16,816 nt of DNA from CALARM01 sp964431735. GTDB taxonomy: Bacteria > Vulcanimicrobiota > SpSt-956 > JAKJGF01. Below the pieces are notes generated by a model that worked only from the letters and a program-made list of their open reading frames with translations, was not told the origin of the DNA and made no database searches. How positions within the stretch are numbered: position 1 is the stretch's first letter; every line of letters begins with the position of its first letter. Position numbers and translations under genes: made by a program. The stretch covers positions 1 to 16,816 of the forward strand of contig CAYSLJ010000148.1 of assembly GCA_964431735.1 (NCBI GenBank). The letters are read 5' to 3'. Shown piece after piece: positions 5,767-13,290 of this stretch.

Positions 5767-8700
5767 TTACATTTTAAAATATTCTTCTATTGTTGTAAGA
5801 CCCTGTAAAAGCAGATTCCTGACCTCCTCACCGGGTGTGACCATTCCGCTCTTTAGAGCACAATCTCTGATTTCATCAGAAGAAGCCTCCTTCAGTATTA
5901 AAGAACGAATATCATCATTTACAACCATAATCTCGGAAATTCCACATCTGCCTTTATAACCTGTTCCTTTACATTTATCACAACCTGTGGCCTGATAGAA
6001 AATACTGTTATCACCCGGCTTGAAACCGAGTTTTCTCAGGATTTCTTTTTCAGGTGTATAAGCCTTTTTGCAATCAGGACAGACCTGCCTTATGAGCCTT
6101 CTGGCAATCACACCTTTTAAGACAGATGATATAAGTATAGGATCTATTCCCATAGAAAGTAGATTTCTTACTGCATCAGAGGTGTTATTACCGGGTAAAG
6201 AAGTGAGAAGGAGATGTTTAGTCGCAGCCTTAAGAGTAATCTCTGCTGTTTCTTTTTTACATATATCTTCTATCATTATAATCTGATGGTCCTGATTTAA
6301 AATATCTTTCAGGGTTTTCTCTATCTCTTCTACCGGTTCTATAATGTTAATACCAGGTATTTCATAAGGAGGATGATCTTTCAGGATACAGATATGTTTA
6401 CCTGTTTCTTTCAACATGTTTAATGCACTGTAGAGGGTTGTTGTTTTCCCGCTCTCAGAAGGGCCTGTAAGGATTATCATTCCTTTTTCTTTAGAAAGGA
6501 GTGTCTGGAAAAGTTTTTCTTTTTCAGGAGTTAGACCTGATTTGTCCGGTTCAAGGAGAGAATATGCTTTGTCCAGAATACGGATAACTACCTTTTCACC
6601 GTGAACGGTGGGAAGAGTCCATACCGTAAGGTCATAGTCTACTCCGTCATGGTTTAAGTGAATTTTCCCGTGTTGAGGAATGTCTGATTCGGAAGTATCC
6701 AGACCGGCCATTGTTTTTATACGGGAGAGCAAAAGAGATTGAATATGCTTTGGAGGAGTCATGACATCGTGTGAAATCCCGTCTATCCTGTAACGGACAC
6801 TGATATTTTTTGCTTTCGGGTCTATATGGATATAATCTGCCCTGTCCAGGATAGCCTGAGTAATAATAAGATTGGTAACCCTTATTATGGGGGCCTCGTC
6901 TACCAGTTCCTTACATTTATCCAGTTCCATATCATCTTCATCTTCAATTTCAATATAACCGAAATCGGTAAGGGCTATATCCCGGACTGATTCTTCAACT
7001 TCTCCCAGGCTTGTGGAACCTGAATCGAGATCTTCTGCAGTGAGGGGAGGTGATGTGTCAAAGCTGTCATAATTTAATCCTTCCGGCAGTATCTGGGGAA
7101 CTTCAATAGTTATTAAGTCTTTCTCCGGCCGGGAAGACTCACTTTCTTCTTTCTCATCTTCCACTGCTACAAGGGAGGTATACTGGCTCATAAGATGGTA
7201 TTTCAGACAGATACCTATGATTTCATCTCTTATTTCGGATCTCTTTTGAGGATATTTCCTCTGTTGATCCATAAGAAGATCAATATGTTTCCTCGCCCAT
7301 ATGGTTTCTATTACAGGGTGGGTTGTGTCTTTTTCCGGAAGTTCCACGGTAAATTCCTGTCTGAAGGTTCCTTCTCTTACCCTGCCTGTAAGGCATCCTT
7401 TTATCTGTCCGTAAGAATGAAAACGCCCGAGGAGACATAGAACCTGGCCGAAATATAAATCAGGAACAGGCTCAGGGTAGACATCTGCTATATTTGCTCC
7501 TTCCCAGATAAGGGAAATATCTGAGATTATGGGAGAAGACATTTGAATTGCAAAATTATCTACTGATTCTTTAATCTCCTCAGGTGTTGTAATAAACTGA
7601 CATGTTCCCCTGCCGAGTTCTGCTATTTTCTTTAAAAAATATCTGTTTACAGCAGGGCCTATACCGAAGGAAAATATTCTGCAATCTCCCAGACTTTTAT
7701 TTATTTCTTGAAGACTCTCTTCTTCATTCCAGACTGCCCCGTCTGTGAGAAATACAATCTGCCTTAAATGTCCTTTAAGTGCAGGAACCTGGAAAGCATA
7801 TTTTAAGGCAGAAAGTATTTCTGTTCCGCCTCTGGGATTAATGTTATTTATGAATTTATCGGCCAGTTTCAGATTTTCATCATTGAATTCCAGGGATCTT
7901 TCTGAAAGACATTCTATTTCATGATCAAAGGTGATTACTGAAAAATTATCTCCCGGCCTCAGTGTTCTGAGACAGTTTTTAAGGGCCCTTCTGGCCTGTT
8001 CTATGGGAGTGCCACACATGGAACCTGATCGGTCAAGGACAAATATAATTTCCCTTTTTATTATTTCTTCAGGGCCGTAATCCATTTTAGGGGTAAGATG
8101 AAGCATAAATGTTCCCCCTCTATTTTCTTCTCTGTAGAAAGAAACTGCTGTTTCTTCCTTTTCACCTTTTGAAGAATATTTCAGGATAAAATCTTTATTC
8201 GGGATTTCTCCTTCCCTGGCAAGCTGTATTTCCCGTTCGGTCTTTCCTTTTTCCTGAACATAAAGAAGATGAGATGGGGAAGAGATGTTCCCTGACTCAA
8301 AACCTGCATCCAGATTAATAGAAATATTTACTTCTCTTCCGGCACTTTTAGCAGGGTGAATTAAAGGATGAGAGGTTTTACCACCGAGGCTTTCAGGAAC
8401 TCCTTTTTTATCTTCACCTCCATATCTCGGTGTAATGGTCATGGGAAAGACAAATTCGTAATTATTATCTTCATATTTAACTGTTTCATAATACCTGATA
8501 TTTACCAGTATAACCTGCCCTGGTTCAATATTTGCAATAGATACTGTAAATATATTTGGTCTTTCCTGTTCAAGGAGACCTGCTTTTTTCCCTGTGAGCT
8601 TTGCTTTTTCGTAAATTTTCCTTGCTTCCTGTTTTTCTTTTACCACAGACTTTATGACTCTGTCACCTGTTACTATCTCAAATTCGTTTACAGCACTTTC

Positions 8701-9561
8701 ATGGGGCAGGGGAAACATATAGATGGCTTCAATATTTTCACTGAGGTCATTGTAGAATTTCTGGGTTACTTTTACATCTGCAAGCATTCCTATTATATTT
8801 GCTTTGACTTCTGTATATTTGAGGGGTAATAAGACATTTTCCATCTTTTTAACAGCCATAGAACCTTCAGTAATTTTTACATTTTTATACCAGGGTGTTT
8901 CTTTGATTATTTCACCGGTATCCTCTTCAAAATCCCCGGTGAAGAAATATTTATCTATAGCTTTTATAATACTTTCTTCAGTTGCAATTGCAGGTTCTAT
9001 TGCATACCATGTACATCTTTGTATTTCATCAAGAGCAAAGTTATTTAAGGGATCCACCATGGCAAGAACCATTTTATTTTTTGTTGTTTTCGTTGTATGA
9101 GACAGAATTATTTCAATCTCTTTTTCCGTATAATTTAACTGACTTAAATCGGATTGTAATTTTTCTTCTGCAAGTTCTCTATCCAGCAGTTTTCTCAGAG
9201 GATTGATGTCAATTTCATCTGGAATCTGCTTTAAGGTTAACTCTGTGATCCGGTGAATTATTTCTGCCGGCTTTATGCTGACAGGTATAACCTTAAAGCC
9301 GGTAGAAACCTTCGGAATCATTCGAAGAGCTTCTTCCTCAGGTTCTACTTCATCGAGGTCTATAAAGGGAACACCTATTGCTTTACCCTTTATCCTGGTA
9401 AAGTCTTTTGCATTTACAAAATCCATATTGATTAAAATACTTTCCAGACTGTCCCCGGTTTTTTTCTCCAATTCAAAAGCTTTTTCTAATTCTTCCGAGG
9501 TTATAAGGTTTTCTTTAAGTAATAATTCTGGAATATTTCCCTTGGAAAAGCCGGTTAACAT
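5767..9561 (-). CDS. MshEN-VIT-VWA-GspE/PilB ATPase fusion protein
   Basis: A 1264-aa cytosolic protein. Residues ~1-208 are an MshEN (GspE N-terminal) domain interrupted by a helical segment at ~100-165. Residues ~230-380 are a VIT domain (IEAIYMFPLPHESAVNEFEI, EKQEARKIYEKAK). Residues ~503-675 are a VWA domain with MIDAS residues D510, S512, S514 (DRSGS), T580 (GGTE) and D607 (TDGA). It continues to YTSLVAVEDE, the normal end of VIT-VWA proteins. After an acidic linker, residues ~875-1264 are a GspE/PilB ATPase: Walker A GPSESGKTT (K1039), C161-type zinc knuckle pairs CPDC and CDKC near 1161-1164 and 1194-1197. The Walker B region reads IIMIEDICKKET instead of GEIRD, and TLHTN is replaced by SLPGN. 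ATG 9561 follows GAGGTG; the GTG at 9568-9570 is inside that site. It is downstream of a paralogue without VIT-VWA. ATP hydrolysis is doubtful; the role is unknown. Confidence 0.88.
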   Translation of the reverse strand: MLTGFSKGNIPELLLKENLITSEELEKAFELEKKTGDSLESILINMDFVNAKDFTRIKGKAIGVPFIDLDEVEPEEEALRMIPKVSTGFKVIPVSIKPAEIIHRITELTLKQIPDEIDINPLRKLLDRELAEEKLQSDLSQLNYTEKEIEIILSHTTKTTKNKMVLAMVDPLNNFALDEIQRCTWYAIEPAIATEESIIKAIDKYFFTGDFEEDTGEIIKETPWYKNVKITEGSMAVKKMENVLLPLKYTEVKANIIGMLADVKVTQKFYNDLSENIEAIYMFPLPHESAVNEFEIVTGDRVIKSVVKEKQEARKIYEKAKLTGKKAGLLEQERPNIFTVSIANIEPGQVILVNIRYYETVKYEDNNYEFVFPMTITPRYGGEDKKGVPESLGGKTSHPLIHPAKSAGREVNISINLDAGFESGNISSPSHLLYVQEKGKTEREIQLAREGEIPNKDFILKYSSKGEKEETAVSFYREENRGGTFMLHLTPKMDYGPEEIIKREIIFVLDRSGSMCGTPIEQARRALKNCLRTLRPGDNFSVITFDHEIECLSERSLEFNDENLKLADKFINNINPRGGTEILSALKYAFQVPALKGHLRQIVFLTDGAVWNEEESLQEINKSLGDCRIFSFGIGPAVNRYFLKKIAELGRGTCQFITTPEEIKESVDNFAIQMSSPIISDISLIWEGANIADVYPEPVPDLYFGQVLCLLGRFHSYGQIKGCLTGRVREGTFRQEFTVELPEKDTTHPVIETIWARKHIDLLMDQQRKYPQKRSEIRDEIIGICLKYHLMSQYTSLVAVEDEKEESESSRPEKDLITIEVPQILPEGLNYDSFDTSPPLTAEDLDSGSTSLGEVEESVRDIALTDFGYIEIEDEDDMELDKCKELVDEAPIIRVTNLIITQAILDRADYIHIDPKAKNISVRYRIDGISHDVMTPPKHIQSLLLSRIKTMAGLDTSESDIPQHGKIHLNHDGVDYDLTVWTLPTVHGEKVVIRILDKAYSLLEPDKSGLTPEKEKLFQTLLSKEKGMIILTGPSESGKTTTLYSALNMLKETGKHICILKDHPPYEIPGINIIEPVEEIEKTLKDILNQDHQIIMIEDICKKETAEITLKAATKHLLLTSLPGNNTSDAVRNLLSMGIDPILISSVLKGVIARRLIRQVCPDCKKAYTPEKEILRKLGFKPGDNSIFYQATGCDKCKGTGYKGRCGISEIMVVNDDIRSLILKEASSDEIRDCALKSGMVTPGEEVRNLLLQGLTTIEEYFKM

Positions 9562-9591
9562 AAATATCACCTCATTTAAATTATTCAGATA

Positions 9592-9643
9592 AGTGTCTGT
9601 AGATAAAATTTTATCTAAAGCTTAATTTACGCCATTAAAAATG
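9592..9643 (-). repeat. Intergenic ~52-bp repeat, related to 12189-12240
   Basis: On the - strand this reads CATTTTTAATGGCGTAAA and so on, matching 12189-12240 at about 39 of 52 positions. It contains a perfect 18-bp palindrome TAGATAAAATTTTATCTA (9600-9617). It lies in the 125-bp gap between the two ATPase genes, so it could affect expression of the fusion gene. No other feature is visible in the gap. Confidence 0.45.
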
Positions 9644-9686
9644 AAAATTCCTATACCATTAAATTAGCTGTCAGCTTTTTATTCTA

Positions 9687-11555
9687 TTACATGATTTTTA
9701 GAAATTCTTCTATTGTTGTATTACCCTGTAAAACCAGGTCTTTCAATTCTTCTTCCATTGGAGTCATTCCATTTTTTATAACCATCTCTTTAATCTCAGA
9801 GTCTGTAGCTTTCTTTAGTATGAGAGAACGAAGATGATCATCAAAAGACAGAATCTCGAAAATTGGACTTTTTCCCTTATATCCTGTACCTTTACATTCA
9901 TCACATCCTCTGCCCCGGTAAAAAACAGGATTATCAGCAGTAGAACCGAATTTTGCTACTTCTTCATATGAAGGAGTATAACTCTCCCGGCAATGGGGGC
10001 AGATTAAAGGAACAAGTCTCGTGGCAATTATGCCTTTTAAGGCAGACAGTAGAAAAGGGTCTATGGACATATTATATAGACCCTTTATGACAGATACAGT
10101 ATTACATCCCGGTAGAATGGCAGTCAAAACCAGATTTTTCTTAAGAGCAGTTTTAAAGGCAAATTCTAAGGTTTCTTTTTCAGGAATATTATCTTCTACA
10201 ATTATAATATCATTATCCTGATGGATAATATTTTTTAAAGCTTCCTGAATAGTGAAGCCTTTTAAAGGATTTAATTCTATCTCTGTAATATGACGTAGAG
10301 AATAAATATAATCCCCGATAACACAGATAGTTTTATCACTTCCTTCTAACATATGGAGTGCAGTATAAAGGGTTGTACTTTTCCCGCTTTCAGAAGGGCC
10401 GGTAATTAGCATCATTCCCGGTTCTTTTAAAAGTAAATCCTGAAAAATTAATTTTCTTTCTCCCTTAAATACTGATTTGTCCGGATCTATAGCTATCTCT
10501 TTATAGAGAATAGTTATAGAGATTTTTTCTCCCCGGGAAACCGGGGAAGCATATATACTCAGTCCGTATTCTTCACTGTTTTTTATAAGAGTAAAACTTC
10601 CTTTCTGTGGTAAATTTTTTTCGGAAATATCCAGTTTTGCCATAAGTTTTATACGGTTTACTACTGCCTCCTGTTGATCTTTTGGAATATTCATAATCTT
10701 ATGTAAGATTCCATCTGTTTTATAAAAGACCGTCATCTCTTCTTCTGCCGGTTCTATATAAATAGCATCTGCCTTATCCTGAATAGCCTGAGATATAATG
10801 AGATTGACGGTTTTTACTATGGACTCTTTCCTGGCCAGTTTTTTTAATCTCTTTAATTCTATATTTTCTTCTGTATCTTCCGGTTCGTCAGAGAAGAAAT
10901 CGTTTATATCATTATCTTCTTCATACTCTGTTACTCCAAAGTGTATGTTGATAGCCTTTAAAATACTTTTTTCTGTGGCAATCAGAGGTTCTATATCAAA
11001 GCCGGTAATGAGTCTTATGTCATCAATGGCAAAAACATTCAGAGGATCTGCCATTGCCAGCAGGAGGAACTCTCCCGTGAATACCGTGGCATGGCTTATA
11101 ATTGTTTCAATTTCTTTTTCCTTATAATTTAACTCTTTTAATCTATCTTTTAATTCTGTCATTAAAAAAGATTCATTTATCAATCTTCTCAACTTATTTA
11201 TACTGATTTCATCAGGCAATTTCTTTATTGTTTCCCGTGTGATTCGCAACCTCTCTTCGTTTTCTGTTATCCTGACAGGTATGACTCTATATCTTACGGC
11301 AAGATGTTCCGGAATAGCTCGAACCAGTTCTTCATCCAGTTTTTCTTCATCCAGATCTATAAAGGGAACAGATATTGATTTACCCAGAGTTTTAGTTATA
11401 TCTTTTTCTGTAACATATCCCAGACTGATTAATATCTCTTCCAGTTTGTTTTTATTATTTTTTTGCTTTTCCAGAGCTTTTTCCAGTTGCTCAGGATTTA
11501 TCAGTTTTTCTTTGATTAATAAATCTGCCATATCCTTATTTGAAAAATCTGACAT
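9687..11555 (-). CDS. GspE/PilB-like ATPase with MshEN domain (no VIT-VWA)
   Basis: A 622-aa protein: MshEN domain at residues ~8-207 (LLIKEKLINPEQLEKALEKQ, VPFIDLDEEKLDEELVRAIP, LLLAMADPLNVFAIDDIR) containing an extra helical segment at ~98-160; an acidic linker; then a secretion-ATPase domain with Walker A GPSESGKSTT (K392), a VED stretch (E454, D455) where GEIRD is expected, AILPGCN where TLHTN is expected, and paired cysteines at 519/522 and 551/554. GspE and PilB power type II secretion or type IV pilus assembly. Here Walker A and the cysteines remain but the Asp and His boxes are altered, so a regulatory or non-canonical motor role is likely. ATG 11555 follows GAGGTG at 8 nt. It is the first gene of the pair; no pilin, PilC or secretin gene is nearby in the window. 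Confidence 0.88.
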   Translation of the reverse strand: MSDFSNKDMADLLIKEKLINPEQLEKALEKQKNNKNKLEEILISLGYVTEKDITKTLGKSISVPFIDLDEEKLDEELVRAIPEHLAVRYRVIPVRITENEERLRITRETIKKLPDEISINKLRRLINESFLMTELKDRLKELNYKEKEIETIISHATVFTGEFLLLAMADPLNVFAIDDIRLITGFDIEPLIATEKSILKAINIHFGVTEYEEDNDINDFFSDEPEDTEENIELKRLKKLARKESIVKTVNLIISQAIQDKADAIYIEPAEEEMTVFYKTDGILHKIMNIPKDQQEAVVNRIKLMAKLDISEKNLPQKGSFTLIKNSEEYGLSIYASPVSRGEKISITILYKEIAIDPDKSVFKGERKLIFQDLLLKEPGMMLITGPSESGKSTTLYTALHMLEGSDKTICVIGDYIYSLRHITEIELNPLKGFTIQEALKNIIHQDNDIIIVEDNIPEKETLEFAFKTALKKNLVLTAILPGCNTVSVIKGLYNMSIDPFLLSALKGIIATRLVPLICPHCRESYTPSYEEVAKFGSTADNPVFYRGRGCDECKGTGYKGKSPIFEILSFDDHLRSLILKKATDSEIKEMVIKNGMTPMEEELKDLVLQGNTTIEEFLKIM

Positions 11556-11621
11556 AATATATTCACCTCACATAAATATTTTGAATTAGTTATACTGTAA
11601 TTTGGAAACTTTATATATTGA

Positions 11622-11658
11622 ATTATAGCATGAAGATTTTTATGTGTGACATAAAAAT
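11622..11658 (-). promoter_or_regulatory. Candidate -10 and palindromic operator for the ATPase genes
   Basis: A - strand TATAAT (11622-11627) lies about 67 bp before the ATG at 11555. Eight bases upstream of it is a perfect inverted repeat ATTTTTATGT-GTG-ACATAAAAAT (11636-11658), overlapping the expected -35 position. This is the usual placement for a repressor or activator site. The regulator is not identifiable. Confidence 0.45.
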
Positions 11659-11696
11659 TAGGAAGTGAAAAGAGTGATCAGGGAGTAGAGAGAAGA

Positions 11697-11798
11697 ATGG
11701 AAAAAGAAAAAGATTATTCACAGAAGCAGGAACCCTACGAATTTATTCTTAGTACCGCTCCAGATAAATCAGTATCCATTTCTAAAACCTGTCCCTGA
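11697..11798 (+). CDS. Possible 33-aa small ORF
   Basis: ATG 11697 is preceded by GGGAG and AGAGAGAAG purine stretches. The frame encodes MEKEKDYSQKQEPYEFILST and ends in SISKTCP at 11798, with its last codons inside the left arm of the long inverted repeat at 11788. It has no recognised relative. It may be a tiny gene or the start of a gene cut by the repeat. Support is weak: length and a mediocre ribosome site only. Confidence 0.18.
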   Translation: MEKEKDYSQKQEPYEFILSTAPDKSVSISKTCP

Positions 11799-11936
11799 CC
11801 GGACTCTTCCGGAAAAGATATGATCCTGTTGCGTGGTAAACTGGTTTTGCAGACTGTTAATATTTTGCGTCTATATAATTTATAACTCTCTTTTAATACG
11901 GCATATCTTTTTCTCCAGAGCCCGGTCAGGGACAGG
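11788..11936. repeat. Long inverted repeat with ~35-bp arms
   Basis: CCTGTCCCTGACCGGACTCT (11788-11807) pairs with 11917-11936 with one mismatch, and imperfect pairing continues inward to GGAAAAGATATG (about 11822) and its partner (about 11902). The loop is about 80 nt and AT-rich. No coding potential. It could be a MITE-like element or a structured RNA; nothing decides between them. Confidence 0.55.
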
Positions 11937-12030
11937 AGCGTGTTCCATATTTTTTTGGTACCAATTTACCTGTTACGGTAATTAGGGACTTTAAGAAAAT
12001 AACTCTGGAAAATTATGGTTTTTGTCCTCC

Positions 12031-12097
12031 CGTCACGCGTTACGCGTTACGCGTCACGAGAATAAAATATGCATTATTTATACTCACCTCAGTAAAT
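12031..12097. repeat. Family C element, right half only
   Basis: Four heptamers (CGTCACG, CGTTACG twice, CGTCACG) at 12031-12058 are followed by a terminal sequence ending ACTCACCTCAGTA, as in the complete copies at 12394 and 13952. The left terminal repeat is missing. Confidence 0.6.
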
Positions 12098-12111
12098 GTC
12101 AATAACAGTTC

Positions 12112-12165
12112 TTCACATAATATTCACATCTTTTTCACAACTTCTTCACAGGTTTATGATATAAT
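12112..12165 (+). promoter_or_regulatory. Pho-box-like promoter: four TTCACA repeats plus TATAAT
   Basis: TTCACA occurs at 12112, 12123, 12134 and 12145, each exactly 11 bp after the last with 5-bp spacers. TATAAT follows at 12160-12165, 9 bp after the last repeat. Repeats of TTNACA on an 11-bp period overlapping the -35 zone are the known binding pattern of PhoP/PhoB-type response regulators. The next gene on this strand is the first Nif11 precursor (12525), with repeats D and C in the long leader between. The regulator assignment is inference. Confidence 0.55.
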
Positions 12166-12170
12166 TACTT

Positions 12171-12191
12171 TATTGATCTGAGCATAAGCAT
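12171..12191. repeat. Solitary left end of family C element
   Basis: TATTGATCTGAGCATAAGCA resembles the left terminal repeat TACTGACCTGAGCATAAGCA of the copy at 13952, but the heptamer core does not follow. It lies just past the putative transcription start. Confidence 0.4.
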
Positions 12192-12230
12192 TTTTTATGG
12201 CGTAAAATAAGGCTTTAGATGAAAATTATT

Positions 12231-12381
12231 TAGTAGACAGCCATAATGATTAAGATGTGTGTCATTGCGAGGAGCGATAGCGACGAAGCAATCCCGTCGG
12301 ATTGGTTCCTACTAGTGGTATTGCTTCGCTTCGCTCGCAATGACGAGGTTTACACATTAAAATCATCGTGGTTAAATACTA
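12231..12381. repeat. MITE-like element, family D (GTCATTGCGAG type)
   Basis: Inverted arms run from TAGTA (12231) and TACTA (12377-12381) inward through ATGATT...TGTGT to a core GTCATTGCGAG...GAAGCAAT (12261-12292) paired with ATTGCTTCGCTTCGC... (12320-12344). From memory, GTCATTGCGAG/CGAAGCAATC palindromes are common dispersed repeats in many bacterial genomes. The element is GC-richer than its surroundings and has no ORF. Confidence 0.65.
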
Positions 12382-12393
12382 GAATCAACAATC

Positions 12394-12497
12394 TACTGAC
12401 CTGACCATAAGCATGTAATAAGAGTCTTCCTCGCGTCACGCGTTACGTGTTACGTGTCACGAGATCAGATATGTATTATTTATGCTCACTACAGTAA
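12394..12497. repeat. Family C MITE-like element, copy 1
   Basis: A 104-bp element with ends TACTGACCTGACCATAAGCA (12394) and TTTATGCTCACTACAGTA (ending 12497). The core at 12434-12461 is four heptamers: CGTCACG, CGTTACG, TGTTACG, TGTCACG. It matches the copy at 13952-14054 along its length. It ends 13 bp before the ribosome site of the first Nif11 gene, so it is part of that gene's leader. Confidence 0.7.
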
Positions 12498-12524
12498 ATA
12501 ATTTATATTTAGGAGGTCTGTATT

Positions 12525-12770
12525 ATGAGTCTGAAACCGGCCAGGGAATTTGTGGACAGAATGAAAATAGATGAGGATTTCAGGAAGAAGGTAACTGACT
12601 GCAAAGATGCAGAGACACGTAAAGCTTTTGTGAAAGAATCAGGATTTGATTTTACGGCAGAAGACATAGAACTGGTAAGAGCAGAATTAAGTGATGACGA
12701 TATAATGGCTATTGCCGGTGGTGAAAAGGTTTGTGGCGTTCTTCCTCCTTATTATTTTATAGAGGGATAA
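12525..12770 (+). CDS. Nif11-class RiPP precursor peptide 1
   Basis: An 81-aa peptide. Residues 1-66 are a Nif11-like leader (AREFVDRMKIDEDFRKKV, ESGFDFTAEDI, DDDIMAIAGG) ending in the GG cleavage motif at 65-66. The core is 15 residues, EKVCGVLPPYYFIEG, with one cysteine, two prolines and two tyrosines. Nif11-type leaders are recognised by lanthipeptide synthetases, radical SAM or other tailoring enzymes and cut by C39-type transporters. ATG 12525 follows AGGAGG at 8 nt. A second precursor gene follows 106 bp later. No tailoring enzyme or exporter is in the window, so the maturation type is unknown; a single cysteine with no Ser or Thr in the core argues against a thioether ring. Confidence 0.88.
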   Translation: MSLKPAREFVDRMKIDEDFRKKVTDCKDAETRKAFVKESGFDFTAEDIELVRAELSDDDIMAIAGGEKVCGVLPPYYFIEG

Positions 12771-12876
12771 AATCCATCTTCACAGAGGTAGACTGATGTA
12801 TTTGAAGGGAGGGCGAATTACAGAAAAATTTATCCTTACAGGTTTATTTTAGCGTATTATAGAAGGAGGTCTTATT

Positions 12877-13128
12877 GTGAGTCTTGAGTCGGCAAAATCG
12901 TTTGTTGAAAAAATGAAAATAGATGAGAATTTTCGAAATAAAGTAACTGAATGTAAAGACCAGGAAAGCAGAATGGCTTTCGTAAAGTCACAGGGATTTG
13001 ATTTTACAGCAGATGATATTACACTGGCAAAAGGAGAATTAGGTGATGACGTTCTGGATACTATAGCAGGAGGAGGATGCGGTAATTTTATAATGGATGG
13101 TGACCGTGTGTGCAGAGTGGTCTGGTGA
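12877..13128 (+). CDS. Nif11-class RiPP precursor peptide 2
   Basis: An 83-aa peptide whose 66-residue leader aligns without gaps to precursor 1, 42 of 66 identical, ending DTIAGG. The core is 17 residues, GCGNFIMDGDRVCRVVW, with cysteines at core positions 2 and 13 and a C-terminal tryptophan. It has no similarity to the first core. Conserved leader with divergent core is the usual mark of precursor families served by one promiscuous enzyme. The core has no Ser or Thr, so a disulfide or another cysteine- or Asp/Asn-based modification is more plausible than lanthionine. The start is GTG 12877, 6 nt after AAGGAGGT; the MSLESAKSF leader start confirms it. Confidence 0.88.
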   Translation: MSLESAKSFVEKMKIDENFRNKVTECKDQESRMAFVKSQGFDFTADDITLAKGELGDDVLDTIAGGGCGNFIMDGDRVCRVVW

Positions 13129-13290
13129 TTGTTTATACATCAGAGCAGAATGAACAAATAATGAAATGGAAATTATAACAGTGGGATTTTTCACCTTTTC
13201 TATTTCTATCAGTACTTCAAGTGATCTGTGTGACTCGCTCCTGCTGTCAGTAAAGCTCTATAGCCGGAGATTCCTGAGCATCTATGCTCT

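Noticed and set aside
9667..9686. GCTG-T-CAGC followed by TTTTTAT as a terminator
   Set aside because: A 4-bp stem is too short, and it points the wrong way for the genes on both sides.
6068..11589. Several + strand frames opposite the two ATPase genes
   Set aside because: They are antisense shadows: no ribosome sites, no recognisable domains, and the - strand proteins are clearly real.
13276..13289. GAGCATCTATGCTC as a terminator between convergent genes
   Set aside because: The stem is only 5-6 bp, with a very short loop and no proper T tract on either strand.
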